Shown here: piece by piece, positions 17,192-24,904 of the stretch
Layout: each line of letters starts with the position of its first letter
Numbering within the stretch: position 1 is the stretch's first letter
NCBI GenBank assembly: GCA_002420145.1
Contig: DIHL01000095.1
Span: forward strand, 1 to 53,857
From: Bacteroidetes bacterium UBA5697
GTDB taxonomy: Bacteria > Bacteroidota > Bacteroidia > B-17B0 > Aurantibacillaceae
Length of the DNA: 53,857 nt
Direction: 5' to 3'
Program-made: the position numbers and the translations under genes
The notes under the pieces: model-generated
Seen by the model: the letters and a program-made list of their open reading frames with translations, nothing else
The model's database searches: none
What the model was told of the DNA's origin: nothing

Positions 17192-17386
17192 TTATATGGT
17201 GTTTAAAAAGTCTTTTTTTAATCCAAGAATTTTGAGTATCTCTTTTATTCTGTCATCAGGTAAAGCAATCAGCAATTCAATCTTTTCCACCTCATTTAAT
17301 TCGTTTTGAATGATGCTATTAATCTCATTCTCATCAAGATTAGAGAGGATATACTCGAGCGTTATTTTTGTTAATGTGTGTTCCAT
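17192..17386 (-). CDS. Small helical protein leading the viperin operon
   Basis: A 64-residue acidic protein, rich in Leu, Ile, Asn and Glu and predicted all-helical (LEYILSNLDENEINSIIQNE, then DDRIKEILKILGL). It is the first frame after the proposed operator, and its stop codon directly abuts the viperin ATG (17191/17192), so coupling is likely. I do not recognise the family. It could be a small regulator or subunit, or a leader whose translation helps viperin expression. Confidence 0.6.
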   Translation of the reverse strand: MEHTLTKITLEYILSNLDENEINSIIQNELNEVEKIELLIALPDDRIKEILKILGLKKDFLNTI

Positions 17387-17418
17387 TTTAAAGTATTGTC
17401 AAAGGAAAAATCAATGTG

Positions 17419-17433
17419 TGCAGTCATTCTGCA
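17419..17433. promoter_or_regulatory. Inverted-repeat operator, viperin side
   Basis: TGCAG-TCATT-CTGCA, a perfect 5-bp inverted repeat with a 5-base spacer. With flanking bases it shares 13 of 16 positions with the second copy at 17495-17509 (GTGCAGTnnnTCTGCA). It lies 33 bases upstream of the first ATG of the viperin operon. It sits about one spacer-length upstream of a weak -7-like element (TTCCTTTG, 17407-17400, minus), so a bound protein would block the promoter. Confidence 0.6.
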
Positions 17434-17494
17434 TCAAAATATTTTGTTTGTTTTAGATGTGTTTTCATTTGAATACAAATATTTACTACATTAG

Positions 17495-17509
17495 TGCAGT
17501 ACATCTGCA
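17495..17509. promoter_or_regulatory. Inverted-repeat operator, WYL-regulator side
   Basis: TGCAG-TACAT-CTGCA, the second copy of the operator. Centres of the two copies are 76 bp apart. This copy overlaps the alternative GTG start and lies just downstream of a -7-like TACATTAG (17487-17494), that is, about at the transcription start of the WYL gene, and 8 bases before the ATG at 17518. This fits autoregulation and supports 17518 as the real start. Confidence 0.6.
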
Positions 17510-17517
17510 CACTTTTA

Positions 17518-18522
17518 ATGGCAACAAACAAACACGCAATCATTAGGTATAGAACCTTGGACAAATGCTTTGGCAACAAGGGGCGTAAATATTATTTGAA
17601 TGATTTGTTGGATGCCTGTAATGCTGCACTTTCTGAAGAAGATCCCAAATCAAAGGGGATTAAAAAGCGTCAATTATATGAAGACATTAGGTTTATGGAA
17701 ACTGAAGCCGGCTATTCAATTGAACTGGAAAAGAAAAAAGATGGCAGGGATGTGTATTACAGGTATGTTGACACAAGCTTTACGATAAAAGAAAAGGGAC
17801 TGAACACTTCAGAGGCTTCTCAGATAAATGAGGCATTACAGATACTTGCTAGATTTAAAGGTATGCCACAATTTGAGTGGGTAGATGAATTGGCTGCTCG
17901 ATTAGAATCAAGTTTTGGATTAAAGGAAGGAGCAGAAAAAATAATAGACTTTGAACAAAATAAATATTTAAAGGGGCTTGAACATATTACCATCTTATTT
18001 AATGCTACTTTAAATAAACGAGTACTTAAGGTAAAGTATAAAGCATTCAAGGTAACTCAAGAGCAAGAGATGATTTTTCATTCATACTTTTTAAAACAAT
18101 ATAATAATCGCTGGTTTTGCTTTGGATGGAATGAAGAATTAAGCAAAATATCAAACTTAGCATTGGACAGAATTACTGATTTAAAAGAAATCAAGAAGAA
18201 ATACATATCAAACGATACAGAAGATTTTGAGGAATATTTTGAGGATATTATTGGTGTAACAGCTATTGGCAGTACTCAAAAAGTAATTCTAAAAGTTGAT
18301 ATTGACTTATATCCCTATATTGAAACAAAGCCATTGCACGGTTCGCAAACAGTTGTTGAGAGGACAAAGGATTATATCATTCTTAGATTTGACTTAAAAT
18401 TAAATTATGAGCTAGAATCTTTAATACTGTCGCATGGCGAAAGAATTGAAGTTATTGAGCCTATATCACTCAAAAACAAAATAAAGGAGCGATTGGTAAA
18501 GGCTTCAAACAAATACAAATAA
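17518..18522 (+). CDS. WYL-domain transcriptional regulator of the viperin locus
   Basis: A 334-residue protein with an N-terminal winged-helix-like region (LDKCFGNKGRKYYLNDLL, then KKRQLYEDIRFME) and a C-terminal WYL domain (core HSYFLKQYNNRWFCFGWNEE and LALDRITDLKEI). WYL repressors such as BrxR and CapW control phage-defence loci and bind inverted repeats; the WYL domain is thought to sense a nucleotide or nucleic-acid ligand made during infection. I prefer the ATG at 17518. A GTG at 17494 would add eight residues but overlaps the operator. The gene is divergent from the viperin operon and 26 bases before a membrane-protein gene. Confidence 0.9.
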   Translation: MATNKHAIIRYRTLDKCFGNKGRKYYLNDLLDACNAALSEEDPKSKGIKKRQLYEDIRFMETEAGYSIELEKKKDGRDVYYRYVDTSFTIKEKGLNTSEASQINEALQILARFKGMPQFEWVDELAARLESSFGLKEGAEKIIDFEQNKYLKGLEHITILFNATLNKRVLKVKYKAFKVTQEQEMIFHSYFLKQYNNRWFCFGWNEELSKISNLALDRITDLKEIKKKYISNDTEDFEEYFEDIIGVTAIGSTQKVILKVDIDLYPYIETKPLHGSQTVVERTKDYIILRFDLKLNYELESLILSHGERIEVIEPISLKNKIKERLVKASNKYK

Positions 18523-18548
18523 GAAGATTTTGTTATATTTAAACAATA

Positions 18549-19670
18549 ATGTCAAACGGCGAACTAAATAAAATAAAAATAGAGCTTGATAAAATTTATC
18601 GTGAGTTTAAAGATTTTCAACACACAATAAATGATTTGCTAAATAAGCACTCTGATGATTCAGCTTCTTCTACTATTACCAGAGGAGCAATGACATCTGC
18701 TGGGGCGAACGCCGAAATTATTTTAAAGTATATTTTGGACAAAGAAGGAATTGTTGTAATCAAAAACAAAGGTAATTCGACTGGGGATCAAAATAAACCA
18801 GCTATGTTGAATGATTACATTTATACATTAGATGCTAAAGGTCTTTTACCTAAAGAAGTAAGAAATCACTTAGGAACAATTCAAATTTGGAGAAACCTTT
18901 CAGCCCATGGGAACTATCTTGATAAGATTGATGAATCAACCATTGAAGCTATTAATGGAGCTGTAAAATCTATCGCTCGTTGGTTCTTTGAAGATTACTT
19001 GAAAGGAGAATATGCTGAATACAGTATTAGCAAGAAGCGAGTAAAAGTAGAGTCGGAAAATACGACAACTAAAAAGGAATTTGAAAAAAAAGATTTTCAA
19101 ATTGCACCTGATTATAGTATTTTAAATGAGTCCAAGAAAGTAAAAAAGAAAAGATCTAGAACCCCCGTTATACTTTTAATAATTGTCATAATTGGAGGGA
19201 TTTACTTCTCTTACCAAAAGTTTTATGGAAAATCAAATGACGAACCTGTTGTGAAAAATGCTGTTGGAATAACGGATAAAGAAGAGGCATATAATTTTAT
19301 CGTAAGTTATTTTAATAGTTTGTCTGAAAAGGGATATAATGCAGATCGATTTTTCGCAAAGGAAGTAAGTACGTTTTATACCAAACACAATTTAAATCCA
19401 ACAGAAATTGATGTTACTCGTCAACTCAATACGGAGTATATCGATAATAAACATGACATCGACAAAGAGTCATTAAATTTGTTTTCTACCGAAAATGGTA
19501 TAACCTATTGGAGATTTTGGAATGATTATGTTTGTTACAGACAATCTAAGAAAAAGTTTCAATCTTGTAAAGTACTGATGGAGTTTGGAATTAATACTGA
19601 CAAAAAAATCACTTCCATTAAAGAAATCGAACATACCGTTCCGAAATATTCAAAAAGTAAACCTTTTTAA
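18549..19670 (+). CDS. Membrane protein with DUF4145-like N-terminus
   Basis: A 373-residue protein. The N-terminal 155 residues look like the DUF4145/HEPN-like helical group (IWRNLSAHGNYLDKI, then AVKSIARWFFEDYL). After a basic linker comes one membrane helix (about 206-221, PVILLIIVIIGGIYFS). The C-terminal 145 residues resemble an NTF2-like/SnoaL fold (ITDKEEAYNFIVSYFNSLSEKGYNADRFFA). RN-x3-H (R115-N116-L-S-A-H120) matches the R-x4-6-H pattern of HEPN ribonucleases, but that short motif is weak alone. It is 26 bases after the WYL gene and probably co-transcribed. It may be a membrane-anchored sensor or effector of the same locus. Confidence 0.75.
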   Translation: MSNGELNKIKIELDKIYREFKDFQHTINDLLNKHSDDSASSTITRGAMTSAGANAEIILKYILDKEGIVVIKNKGNSTGDQNKPAMLNDYIYTLDAKGLLPKEVRNHLGTIQIWRNLSAHGNYLDKIDESTIEAINGAVKSIARWFFEDYLKGEYAEYSISKKRVKVESENTTTKKEFEKKDFQIAPDYSILNESKKVKKKRSRTPVILLIIVIIGGIYFSYQKFYGKSNDEPVVKNAVGITDKEEAYNFIVSYFNSLSEKGYNADRFFAKEVSTFYTKHNLNPTEIDVTRQLNTEYIDNKHDIDKESLNLFSTENGITYWRFWNDYVCYRQSKKKFQSCKVLMEFGINTDKKITSIKEIEHTVPKYSKSKPF

Positions 19671-19795
19671 TAAGAACGATACAAAACGAATTGATTAAAC
19701 CCTAACCTTCCGTTAAGAGCCGTTTACTGCTAAATTAAAAAACTTTCGAAAGAATTCGAACATTCGCTCCTAAAATGGGAAAGCATTATTTTCAT

Positions 19796-19822
19796 CGCAT
19801 ATAGCTTTGCTATATGCGTTTT
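19796..19822 (+). terminator. Intrinsic terminator after the WYL/DUF4145-like genes
   Basis: A perfect 10-bp stem (CGCATATAGC / GCTATATGCG) with a TTT loop and a T-run. The rest of the 330-base gap from 19671 to 20000 has no convincing gene; an imperfect inverted repeat near 19850-19871 (ACACATAA...TTATTGTGT) and a CTTTCGAAAG palindrome near 19743 are the only other structures seen. Confidence 0.75.
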
Positions 19823-20000
19823 GAATTTCTATACCCACCTATTTATAATGACACATAATTCGTTATTGTGTATGGCATCTTTTTATTTAACGTGCAAGTG
19901 TATTTCCATGATTTTTTCCCCTCAAAAAAATATAGTTGGAATTGCTACCATGTTCAAAAAGGTGTATCTAAATTCAAATAAAATCGAGAAGGAACGGAGC

Positions 20001-20225
20001 ATGAATAGTGAAAAAGATAGCGAAGGAATGGAAAGTATTATTGATAATAAAAAACAAAAAGGAATAAGTGTTGAGGAGTTAAAGAAATTAAAAAACTATG
20101 AAAATGTGTCGGATCAAGAAGCACAAGAAATTGTTTACGCCATAAAGAACTTGGCACTGATTTTTTACGAACACTTGAACCAAAGAAAAAAGCAAATAGA
20201 AATACAATATAATAAAGCTGCTTAA
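20001..20225 (+). CDS. Small protein preceding the serine recombinase
   Basis: A 74-residue charged helical protein (KGISVEELKKLKNYENVS, then QEAQEIVYAIKNLALIFYEH). The frame is open for 60 codons further upstream, but the ATG at 20001 has a purine-rich GGAACGGAG directly before it, and homology-like helix content begins only there. It ends 14 bases before the recombinase. Such small proteins beside large serine recombinases may be regulators or directionality factors; here that is a guess. Confidence 0.65.
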   Translation: MNSEKDSEGMESIIDNKKQKGISVEELKKLKNYENVSDQEAQEIVYAIKNLALIFYEHLNQRKKQIEIQYNKAA

Positions 20226-20239
20226 AAGAAAGGAGAACA

Positions 20240-21892
20240 ATGACAACAGAAGAAAAATTAATAGCATCAAAGTTTGGAAGGTTTGGAAAAACAGAGCCGA
20301 AAAAAGCAGTAACAAATTTGGCTGTTATGTATACTAGAGTTTCTGGCAAAGGGCAATTTGATAAAAACGAATCGCTAGAAACCCAAAGAAAAAGTATTGA
20401 AGAATATGCTTTAAGAAATAATTTAATAATTGTTTCTCGATTTGGCGATACTTATGAAAGTGCTAAAACGGATGCAAGAAAGGAGTTTCAGCGTATGCTT
20501 GATTTTATTAAACATAGCAAAGGCACACTCAGCACCATATTAGTTTATAAAATGACTCGTTTTAGTAGGACTGGAGGAAAGGCAATTTCAATTGCTGATG
20601 AATTAAGAGAAAAACATGGAGTCCATATTAAAGCGGTAACAGAACCCATAGACACTTCAAATGCAAACGGAGTTTTATTTCATGATATGCAATTATTGTT
20701 TGGGCGTTGGGATAATGAACAACGCAAGCAAGTTGCAATGGCTGGAATGAAAGCTAAGTTTGAAAAGGGTATTTGGGTTGTTAAGCCGCCACAAGGATAT
20801 GATATTGTAAGAACGAATGGAGAAAGAAAGATTATATTGAATGCTGATGGTAAGAAAATTAAGAAAGCGTGGGATTGGAAAATACAAGGGTTAAAAAATG
20901 AAGAAATCGTTTTAAAACTTCAAGCGCTTGGAGTAAAAATGTATAAGCAGCAATTACACAAAATTTTTGTTAACCCATTTTATTGTGGATTGGTATCACA
21001 CGGAATGTTAAATGGAAAAGTGATTGAAGGAACTCATGAAAAGATGATTAGCAAAGAGATTTTCATGAGAGTTAATGAAGTAGTATCGTCTTCAAGCAAA
21101 TTCGGAGTACCTCATAAAATGGAAGATATAAATATTCCCCTTAAGGTTTTTATAAAATGTGCGGATTGCAATCAGCCATTTACAGGCTACGTGGTAAAGA
21201 AAAAGAACCTTTATTACTATAAGTGCCGAACTAATGGCTGTAAATGCAATAAAAACGCAAAGTCACTTCATGATTTATTTACGAATGAATTAGAAAAAGT
21301 TCAAATAAAGGAAGATTTAACCGAAGCCATAAAAATTGAAATGGAAAGTGCTTTCACAGAGCAGAATAATGAAAATTTTGAAAGGGAAAAGGAATTGAAA
21401 TTAAGAATGCTTGAGTTACAAAAGAACATTGAAAAATTAGAAGAGAAGTATTTCATTAAGGAAGAAATGAATAAGGAAACTTACGACCGCTTCCTAGCTA
21501 AATACAAAGAGGATCATAAGAAAATTCAAAAGGAAATCGATGGTTGTGCCATTTCCATTTCGAACCTCAAAGAAATGATAAATGAAACGCTTGTATTATG
21601 CCAAGATTTGCGCAAACTATGGGTAAGTGGAGGGATAAGCCTCAAAGAAAAGATTCAAAAACTGCTATTCCCCGTAGGGATGATTTTTGACAAGGAAACA
21701 GGGGCATTTCGAACTCCGGAAATAAATTATCTAATAGCTGAAATCGCCCGACATACGGGCGATTTTGCTATAATAAAAAAGGGACTTAGTTCTCTTTTTG
21801 AGCCTAAGTCCCTTTCAGCGGGCAGCAAGGGATTCGAACCCCTTCAAAATCAACATAATAGCAAATATAATAATTTACTCCGCTTTTTCTGA
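20240..21892 (+). CDS. Large serine recombinase (site-specific integrase)
   Basis: A 550-residue recombinase. The resolvase catalytic domain has Y31-T-R33-V-S35 (nucleophile Ser35) and YKMTRFSR. A 'recombinase' DNA-binding domain follows (PPQGYDIV, then VNPFYCGLV), then a zinc ribbon (CADC near 310; CRTNGCKC near 330) and a coiled coil (about 380-460). It has a good Shine-Dalgarno (AAAGGAG), unlike most genes here. Oddly, the last 45 or so codons (after 21743) run through two strong hairpins and, in antisense, the T-arm of a tRNA (protein end AGSKGFEPLQ), so the C-terminus is probably formed at an attachment or junction site. It is the likely mover of a neighbouring island. Confidence 0.92.
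   Translation: MTTEEKLIASKFGRFGKTEPKKAVTNLAVMYTRVSGKGQFDKNESLETQRKSIEEYALRNNLIIVSRFGDTYESAKTDARKEFQRMLDFIKHSKGTLSTILVYKMTRFSRTGGKAISIADELREKHGVHIKAVTEPIDTSNANGVLFHDMQLLFGRWDNEQRKQVAMAGMKAKFEKGIWVVKPPQGYDIVRTNGERKIILNADGKKIKKAWDWKIQGLKNEEIVLKLQALGVKMYKQQLHKIFVNPFYCGLVSHGMLNGKVIEGTHEKMISKEIFMRVNEVVSSSSKFGVPHKMEDINIPLKVFIKCADCNQPFTGYVVKKKNLYYYKCRTNGCKCNKNAKSLHDLFTNELEKVQIKEDLTEAIKIEMESAFTEQNNENFEREKELKLRMLELQKNIEKLEEKYFIKEEMNKETYDRFLAKYKEDHKKIQKEIDGCAISISNLKEMINETLVLCQDLRKLWVSGGISLKEKIQKLLFPVGMIFDKETGAFRTPEINYLIAEIARHTGDFAIIKKGLSSLFEPKSLSAGSKGFEPLQNQHNSKYNNLLRFF
21778..21815 (-). terminator. tRNA-type terminator inside the recombinase 3' end
   Basis: A perfect 12-bp stem (AAAGGGACTTAG / CTAAGTCCCTTT) with a 14-base loop; on the minus strand it is followed by TTTTTTATTA, a clear intrinsic terminator for minus-strand transcription. 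It directly follows the tRNA 3' fragment at 21819-21843, as the terminator of a tRNA gene would. Another hairpin (ATCGCCCG / CGGGCGAT, 21743-21763) lies next to it. Confidence 0.75.
21819..21843 (-). other. tRNA 3'-end fragment (possible attachment site)
   Basis: On the minus strand these bases make a complete T-arm (AGGGG-TTCGAAT-CCCTT), a 7-base acceptor strand (GCTGCCC) and discriminator G. There is no D-arm, anticodon arm or 5' acceptor strand upstream, so this is the 3' third of a tRNA only; the amino acid cannot be told. Such fragments mark att sites of integrated elements. With the terminator to its left, an intact copy would be expected to the right on the minus strand. The only tRNA seen there (initiator Met) has a different T-arm and acceptor, so the intact partner is outside the window or lost. 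Confidence 0.6.
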
Positions 21893-21927
21893 ATGAAAAT
21901 CTACGATACACCGAAGTTTTTACAAAA

Positions 21928-22293
21928 TCAGGTCTTTTTTTTCATATCAGGTCTTAATTTTTTAGGTGTCGGTTTATTTTTAGTTAATTGTTTGCAGCCC
22001 ATAGTACATTGTTTACATCCAGCACACTTATTATTATTTACTCTTTGTTTGATGGCTTTTTTTACTCTTTCTCTTACATCAAAATCTAAAGGAATATCAA
22101 AATATACTTCGTAAGGTGTTCTTGGTCTATGTTTATAATGGGGTCTTATCATATTATAATCTTCAACTACCCATTTTAAGTAATCATCAAGCACTTTAAT
22201 GCTTTCAAATTTCCTGTTCCTTAAATATCGTCCTTTTATAGTTCTATGAACTGCTTCAACCGGCGAGTTTGAAAAGCGTATATCCTTTAGAGC
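21928..22293 (-). pseudogene. Truncated DDE (integrase-core) transposase
   Basis: The minus strand is open from 22293 but lacks a start (TGA at 22294-22296). It gives the end of an IS3/IS481-like integrase core: FSNSPVEAVHRTIK, which contains the third catalytic residue (Glu), and EDYNMIRPHYKHRPRTPYEV, the usual C-terminal signature. An unusual tail with a cysteine cluster (CAGCKQCTMGC) and a Lys-rich end follows. The first two catalytic Asp residues are missing, so it is inactive. Deletion has removed everything beyond about 22295. It lies between the recombinase and the toxin-antitoxin pair. Confidence 0.85.
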
Positions 22294-22360
22294 TCAGGTA
22301 ACATAAATGTTAATAGGTGATTATAAGCAAGCTTTGACGATTATCTTGTATTATTAAAAT

Positions 22361-22390
22361 AAAAAGGAGTTAATTTCTTAACTCCTTTTT
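22361..22390. terminator. Bidirectional intrinsic terminator
   Basis: A perfect 13-bp stem (AAAAAGGAGTTAA / TTAACTCCTTTTT) with a TTTC loop; the outer pairs give a U-run in both directions. It ends transcription of the minus-strand toxin gene (stop at 22407). Confidence 0.8.
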
Positions 22391-22406
22391 ACAAAAATAT
22401 ATTTTA

Positions 22407-22718
22407 TCAATACTCAATCGGTTCGCTTGTTGAATATCTAACGCGAGCAATAATTATCTTATCATCATCTATCTTATAAACAAATCTAATATGAATTACA
22501 TTAAATTTTCTATAACTCTTATCATTATTAATTTTAAGTTCGTCTGCTTCAAATATCAACGGATTTTTTTTAATGATGTTTAAATTCTTTTTCACATCAT
22601 CTTTTATTCTTTGAGCTAAAAAAGGAGAACGTTTTTTTATACTTTGAATTATTTCTTTAAAACGCTCTTTCTCGTTAATATCCCATTCTATTGGCAATTC
22701 AATTATCTTCTTTGCCAT
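22407..22718 (-). CDS. RelE/ParE-family toxin
   Basis: A 103-residue protein with the RelE/ParE fold pattern: helical N-terminus (KERFKEIIQSIKKRSPFLAQ), then strands with IHIRFVYKIDDDKIIIARVRY. Family members either cut mRNA at the ribosome (RelE) or inhibit gyrase (ParE); the sequence does not show which. It is 3 bases after the antitoxin gene, the usual order. Although next to mobile DNA, the pair could serve to stabilise the region. Confidence 0.75.
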   Translation of the reverse strand: MAKKIIELPIEWDINEKERFKEIIQSIKKRSPFLAQRIKDDVKKNLNIIKKNPLIFEADELKINNDKSYRKFNVIHIRFVYKIDDDKIIIARVRYSTSEPIEY

Positions 22719-22721
22719 ATA

Positions 22722-22985
22722 CTACCAACGATCCATCTCGTTCATAACTTTATCATTTGAAATAGACTTACCACTACGCACTCTTTTTACTGCAGCATCG
22801 ATTTCGCTGTTATATTTCGATTTAGTATTTTTTGGAGAGATAGAAGCAATTAAATCATCTACAATAACATTTATTGAATGAACAATAGCTTGATTATTAA
22901 GAGTTAATAGTTTTACAGCTACTTCATTTTTTTCTTCTTCTACTGTTTGAACTACGGCTTTCTTTTTATTTAATACTGCTGGCAT
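22722..22985 (-). CDS. Antitoxin of the RelE/ParE pair
   Basis: An 87-residue protein with a basic N-terminus and a C-terminal toxin-binding-like tail (EIDAAVKRVRSGKSISNDKV, ending MDRW), typical of antitoxins that wrap their toxin. The N-terminal DNA-binding type is not clear. It is immediately upstream of the toxin gene and would repress the pair's promoter in 22986-23040. The rest of the gap up to 23180 shows nothing I can name. Confidence 0.7.
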   Translation of the reverse strand: MPAVLNKKKAVVQTVEEEKNEVAVKLLTLNNQAIVHSINVIVDDLIASISPKNTKSKYNSEIDAAVKRVRSGKSISNDKVMNEMDRW

Positions 22986-23180
22986 AGTATAGATGTTTTA
23001 AAGATTGATGATTTTACGTAAAGTTACAAAAAAAAAATTCAGTATAAAATCACGGATATTGACACTTATAATGTACCTTTTAGTATTTAATTTAAAAAAT
23101 GAGGCAGATTACCGCCTTTGATTACAATTTGAGGTGCCTCTACTAAAAAAGCGAGCTTGCGACTGGCATAAAATTAAAAA

Positions 23181-23202
23181 ACCCATCAGTTGCCTGATGG
23201 GT
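23181..23202 (-). terminator. Terminator of the initiator tRNA gene
   Basis: A 9-bp stem (ACCCATCAG / CTGATGGGT) with a 4-base loop; on the minus strand it is followed by a T-run. It lies 9 bases after the tRNA 3' end. Confidence 0.85.
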
Positions 23203-23210
23203 TTTCTTAG

Positions 23211-23282
<72 letters not shown>

Positions 23283-23350
23283 ATATGTGCTTAATACTTA
23301 AAGTATTAGGGTAATTATTTTAATTTAAAAAAGAACGTTTTTTTATTGCG

Positions 23351-24289
23351 GTGCAAAGATATAATTCTTTTCTTTGTAAACAAATAAAAAATAAAACTAT
23401 TTCACATTCCGCACATAAATCAGGCTTTGTAAGCATCATTGGTTGCCCAAATGTTGGCAAATCAACCTTAATGAATGTATTAGTTGGAGAAAAACTAAGC
23501 ATCATTACCTCTAAAGCACAAACTACCCGTCACCGTATTATGGGAATTGTAAGTGGTGATGATTACCAAATTGTATTTTCTGATACTCCAGGCATTTTAA
23601 AACCTAACTACAAACTTCAAGAAAAAATGATGGAGTTTGTTGTTTCTGCTTTTAGTGATGCCGATGTGTTTTTATTAATAGTAGACATTTACGAAGATAT
23701 TATTTTAGACGAAAAATATTTAGAGAAATTAAAAGTCACAAAAACACCAGTTTTATTGCTATTAAATAAAATTGATATGGCTACTCAGGAAGTACTGGAT
23801 GCAAAATTAGCTGAGTGGAAAGAGAAATTACCAAATGCTGAAATTATCCCAATCTCTGCCTTAAAGAAATTTAATTTAGAAACTGTTATGTATCGCATTA
23901 CCCAACTATTACCAGTTGGAGAAGCATTTTATGATAAAGATACATTAACCGATAAGCCAGAAAAATTTTTCGTTTCGGAAATTATTCGTGAAAAAATATT
24001 ATTACAATACAAAAAAGAAATCCCTTACAGCGTTGAAGTTGTTGTAAACTCTTTTAAAGACGAAGAATCTATTTTAAAAATACAAGCCGATATTATCGTA
24101 GAGCGTGATAGCCAAAAAGGGATCATTATTGGACATAAGGGTGAAGCTTTGAAAAAAGTGGGTACCAGAGCCCGAATAGATGCTGAAACTTTTTTTGGTA
24201 AAAAAATATTTTTAGAACTGTTTGTGAAAGTTGCTAAAGATTGGAGAAGTAACGACTCCAACTTGAAAAATTTTGGATACCAAAATTAA
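23351..24289 (+). CDS. era: GTPase Era, ribosome assembly factor
   Basis: Era binds the 3' end of 16S rRNA during 30S maturation. G1 is GCPNVGKST, then DTPGI (G3) and NKID (G4); the C-terminal KH domain has the GIIIGHKGEALKKVG loop. Length (312) is slightly above normal because of the start: no ATG exists before the conserved SGFVSIIGCPN. The GTG at 23351 adds about 24 residues not seen in most Era proteins. Other in-frame options near residue 18 would be rare codons (ATT, ATA). The start is therefore uncertain, the identity is not. Confidence 0.95.
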   Translation: MQRYNSFLCKQIKNKTISHSAHKSGFVSIIGCPNVGKSTLMNVLVGEKLSIITSKAQTTRHRIMGIVSGDDYQIVFSDTPGILKPNYKLQEKMMEFVVSAFSDADVFLLIVDIYEDIILDEKYLEKLKVTKTPVLLLLNKIDMATQEVLDAKLAEWKEKLPNAEIIPISALKKFNLETVMYRITQLLPVGEAFYDKDTLTDKPEKFFVSEIIREKILLQYKKEIPYSVEVVVNSFKDEESILKIQADIIVERDSQKGIIIGHKGEALKKVGTRARIDAETFFGKKIFLELFVKVAKDWRSNDSNLKNFGYQN

Positions 24290-24409
24290 TCTAACCTTAC
24301 ACAATAGCAGTCTGAAATATAAGATTTATCATGTTTTTTCGATTCTAAAAAGCAGAAAAGATTCCTAAATTTACATTCTAAAATTAATAACAAAACTCGC
24401 TTTTTTTAA

Positions 24410-24904
24410 ATGATTTATTTTTTAAATGCATTAATCATATTAGGAACTTTTATACTAATGGAATTAGTTGCTTGGAGTTTGCACAAATATGTCATGCATG
24501 GCTTTTTGTGGTACTTACACAAAGACCATCATATACCGCACAATAAAAAATTTGAAAAAAATGATTTTTTTGCGTTTATATTTTTTATTCCAAGTTGGTT
24601 ATTAATGATGTTTGGTATTATGGACGGCTGTGATTTTAGGTTATACATGGGAATTGGCGTGACACTTTATGGATTCTGTTACTTTATGATTCATGACGGA
24701 CTAATTCATAAACGTATTAATGTATTAAGTCATACAAAAAATAAATTTTTAATTGCTTTAAGAAATGGACACAAAGCACATCATCAATATGATGCTAAAG
24801 CTGATTATAAAAAAGAAAATGATATTTGTTATGGGATGCTTTGGGTTCCAAAAAAATTCTTTGATGAAGTATATGATGAAAAATCATCAAATACTAAGCC
24901 TTAA
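24410..24904 (+). CDS. crtZ: Beta-carotene hydroxylase CrtZ-like
   Basis: A 164-residue membrane enzyme of the fatty-acid hydroxylase superfamily that adds 3-hydroxyl groups to beta-rings of carotenoids. The di-iron histidine motifs are all present: HKYVMHG (25-31), HKDHH (37-41), HDGLIHKR and NGHKAHH. Four hydrophobic helices are visible. It converges on and overlaps by 11 bases the carotenoid desaturase gene on the other strand. The product is probably zeaxanthin or another hydroxylated carotenoid. Confidence 0.9.
   Translation: MIYFLNALIILGTFILMELVAWSLHKYVMHGFLWYLHKDHHIPHNKKFEKNDFFAFIFFIPSWLLMMFGIMDGCDFRLYMGIGVTLYGFCYFMIHDGLIHKRINVLSHTKNKFLIALRNGHKAHHQYDAKADYKKENDICYGMLWVPKKFFDEVYDEKSSNTKP

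Noticed and set aside
17518..18522. BREX system because of a BrxR-like WYL protein
   Set aside because: No pglX, pglZ, brxA, brxB, brxC or brxL genes are in the window; WYL regulators serve many defence systems.
20038..20349. Two minus-strand frames over the start of the recombinase
   Set aside because: Phe/Leu/Ser-rich antisense shadows of the small gene and the recombinase N-terminus.
21819..21900. Complete tRNA gene
   Set aside because: Only the T-arm and acceptor 3' strand can be built; no D-arm or anticodon arm upstream.
22986..23180. Small RNA or IS end near GAGGC...GCCTC (about 23100-23142)
   Set aside because: Arms are short and interrupted, with no promoter or terminator of its own.
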